A stretch of 64,000 nucleotides of DNA, from the NCBI RefSeq assembly GCF_002943105.1, contig NZ_PTPZ01000002.1:411852-475851 (forward strand), written 5' to 3'. Every line of letters starts with the position of its first letter. Position 1 is the stretch's first letter. The position numbers and the translations under genes are program-made. The stretch is from Cloacibacterium normanense (GTDB lineage Bacteria > Bacteroidota > Bacteroidia > Flavobacteriales > Weeksellaceae). Below, one piece after another: positions 62,759 through 64,000 of the stretch. The notes beneath the pieces are model-generated. The model was not told the DNA's origin. It saw only the letters and a list, made by a program, of their open reading frames with translations, and did not search any database.

Positions 62759-64000
62759 ATGCTAAAAAACATTAGTCAAACGCTTATTCCCGAGTTTTTA
62801 AGAAAGAATTTTGGAAAAGAACTTTTTGAGAATTTAGACCAAAACCAACATATTTCTGTGAAGGGTTTTGCTGGTTCTGTTCCGTCTATTTTGGTGGCAG
62901 AATTATTTCTTACACAGAAAAAAGATGTTCTTTTTATCATTGACGATAAAGAATCTTCTAATTATATCACTTCGGAATTAGAGGAAATGATAGGCGAAGA
63001 AAACATTTTGTATTTTCCTGAAACACATTTAGAACCTTATCAAGTTGAGAAAACTCAAAATGCAAACATCGTTTTACGAACCGAAGTTCTCAATCGTTTG
63101 AATTTTGATAAAAAGAAAAAAATTATCGTTGCCACCGCTTCTTCACTTTCAGAAAAAGTGTTGAAAAAGGAAGATTTCAAAGCGATTTCTCACACGATAA
63201 AAGTTGGCGACCAACTGGATTTTGATTTTACTGAAGAATTATTGAATCAGTTCAATTTTAATTATACCGATTTTGTTTCTGAACCTGGAGAGTTTTCGGT
63301 TCGTGGCGGAATTGTAGATGTTTTTTCTTACGCTTATGAGAAACCGTTCAGAATTACTTTTTTTGGGAATGAAGTAGAAAGTATTAAGGAATTTGACATC
63401 GAAACTCAACTTTCCACAGGAAAAGTCAATGACTTTGAATTGGTTTCTAATATGAATTTTGCGGTTTCAGGAAGCAAGGTTTCTCTATTGGATTTATTGC
63501 CAAAAGATAGTTTTATTGTGACTAAAAATGCTTATCTCACCGTAAAAAAGCTCAAAGATTTTTACGAAAAAGCAGAGCAAAAATTTGAAACGCTAAGTAA
63601 AGAAATCAAGCATCAAAAACCAGAAATTCTTTTCGTTTCTGATGAAGTTTTCCTGCAAAATTTAGAAAAATTTAAAGTCATCGATTTTACGTCTCAACAA
63701 CTTAACGATTTTACGACTTTACAATTAAATCAAACCGCACAACCTACCTTCCACAAAAATTTTGAGCTTCTCGCCGAAGATTTAAAAGAAAAAAAAGAAG
63801 AAGGTTATGAAACTTGGATTTCTTTTTCAGGGGAAAAACAAAAGGAAAGATTAGAGAGTATTTTTGAGGAATTGAACCATGATTTACCGTTTAAATCTTT
63901 CAAATCAGAGCTTCATGAAGGTTTTGTAGATTACGAACTAAAAGTTTCGGTGTATACAGATCATCAGATTTTTGACCGTTACCAAAGATATAAAGCCAAA
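62759..64000 (+). CDS. mfd: transcription-repair coupling factor Mfd (5' part)
   Basis: 414 codons, open to the right edge; full Mfd is about 1,100-1,150 residues, so the helicase part is outside. The UvrB-homology module is visible: GFAGSVPSILVAELF (degenerate ATP site), IVATASSLSEKVL and the signature FVSEPGEFSVRGGIVDVFSY. Mfd removes stalled RNA polymerase and recruits UvrA. Near residues 308-323 the protein carries an odd stretch, IDFTSQQLNDFTTLQL, encoded by a DNA repeat. Confidence 0.93.
   Translation, partial: MLKNISQTLIPEFLRKNFGKELFENLDQNQHISVKGFAGSVPSILVAELFLTQKKDVLFIIDDKESSNYITSELEEMIGEENILYFPETHLEPYQVEKTQNANIVLRTEVLNRLNFDKKKKIIVATASSLSEKVLKKEDFKAISHTIKVGDQLDFDFTEELLNQFNFNYTDFVSEPGEFSVRGGIVDVFSYAYEKPFRITFFGNEVESIKEFDIETQLSTGKVNDFELVSNMNFAVSGSKVSLLDLLPKDSFIVTKNAYLTVKKLKDFYEKAEQKFETLSKEIKHQKPEILFVSDEVFLQNLEKFKVIDFTSQQLNDFTTLQLNQTAQPTFHKNFELLAEDLKEKKEEGYETWISFSGEKQKERLESIFEELNHDLPFKSFKSELHEGFVDYELKVSVYTDHQIFDRYQRYKAK
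63682..63726 (+). repeat. CGATTTTACG repeat inside mfd
   Basis: Two direct CGATTTTACG copies (63682-63691 and 63706-63715), 24 bp or eight codons apart and in frame, followed by ACTTTACAATT. The same words occur in the gaps before mfd and between rnhA and dnaB. Confidence 0.6.

Noticed and set aside
1-64000. Search for tRNA, rRNA, CRISPR, prophage, insertion sequences, toxin-antitoxin or defence genes
   Set aside because: Gaps are short and hold only promoters, terminators and short repeats; no transposase, integrase or nuclease-type defence protein appears on either strand.

Overview
This is an AT-rich chromosomal window from a member of the Bacteroidota, most likely family Weeksellaceae (Chryseobacterium / Cloacibacterium-like); the genus is not certain. 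The evidence is: promoters of the Bacteroidota type (TAnnTTTG -7 boxes, some with a TTG at -33) and no clear Shine-Dalgarno sequences; an alternative complex III operon; lineage-typical genes (DUF4271, DUF4293, DUF4296, DUF5689, DUF6702, exosortase XrtF with its partner); Rho with a long Q/N-rich insert; and TonB-dependent receptors. I support 57 protein-coding genes (one cut by the right edge) and one frameshifted gene. I see no rRNA, tRNA, CRISPR array, prophage or insertion sequence. It reads as core chromosome with a few accessory envelope loci.

Layout. 1-7.2 kb: membrane metallopeptidase, LTA-synthase-like sulfatase, riboflavin synthesis (ribH), a TPR membrane protein, a K+ channel, apt and a lipoprotein. 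7.3-15.6 kb: the complete alternative complex III operon actABCDEF (minus strand), a quinol:cytochrome c oxidoreductase, closed by a strong terminator with no oxidase genes after it. 15.8-22.7 kb: SPOR protein, a two-component system, prolyl oligopeptidase, hemD and DUF4271. 22.8-26.3 kb: plus-strand run of GT2 glycosyltransferase, DUF4296, tgt and an LptF/G permease. 26.3-31.7 kb: birA diverging from rsfS-ftsH-LUD-cdsA-psd. 31.9-37.5 kb: ABC exporter, DUF4293, rho, superoxide dismutase and a lipoprotein. 37.6-44.4 kb: a secreted nuclease-like protein diverging from a TonB-dependent receptor and a DUF5689 surface lipoprotein, then a frameshifted lipoprotein gene. 44.4-49.9 kb: an amgK/rapZ-C/murU-like cell-wall recycling operon with LOG and DUF6702, divergent from xrtF and its partner, then a CDF metal exporter. 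50-57 kb: asd, a four-helix membrane protein, a second TonB-dependent receptor, nadC-nadB. 57.2-64 kb: rnhA, dnaB, an MFS and an SMR exporter, a GH3-family enzyme and the 5' part of mfd.

The strongest leads are the nuclease / TonB receptor / OB-like lipoprotein locus, a set of genes whose -7 box sits only 4-7 nt from the start codon (probable leaderless mRNAs: dnaB, MFS, SMR, GH3, amgK, xrtF), the pairing of a RapZ C-terminal domain protein with MurNAc recycling enzymes, the prion-like insert in Rho, a Tgt without its zinc cysteines, a palindrome over the nadB promoter, and a lipoprotein broken only by a T-tract. No single locus proves a wholly new system.
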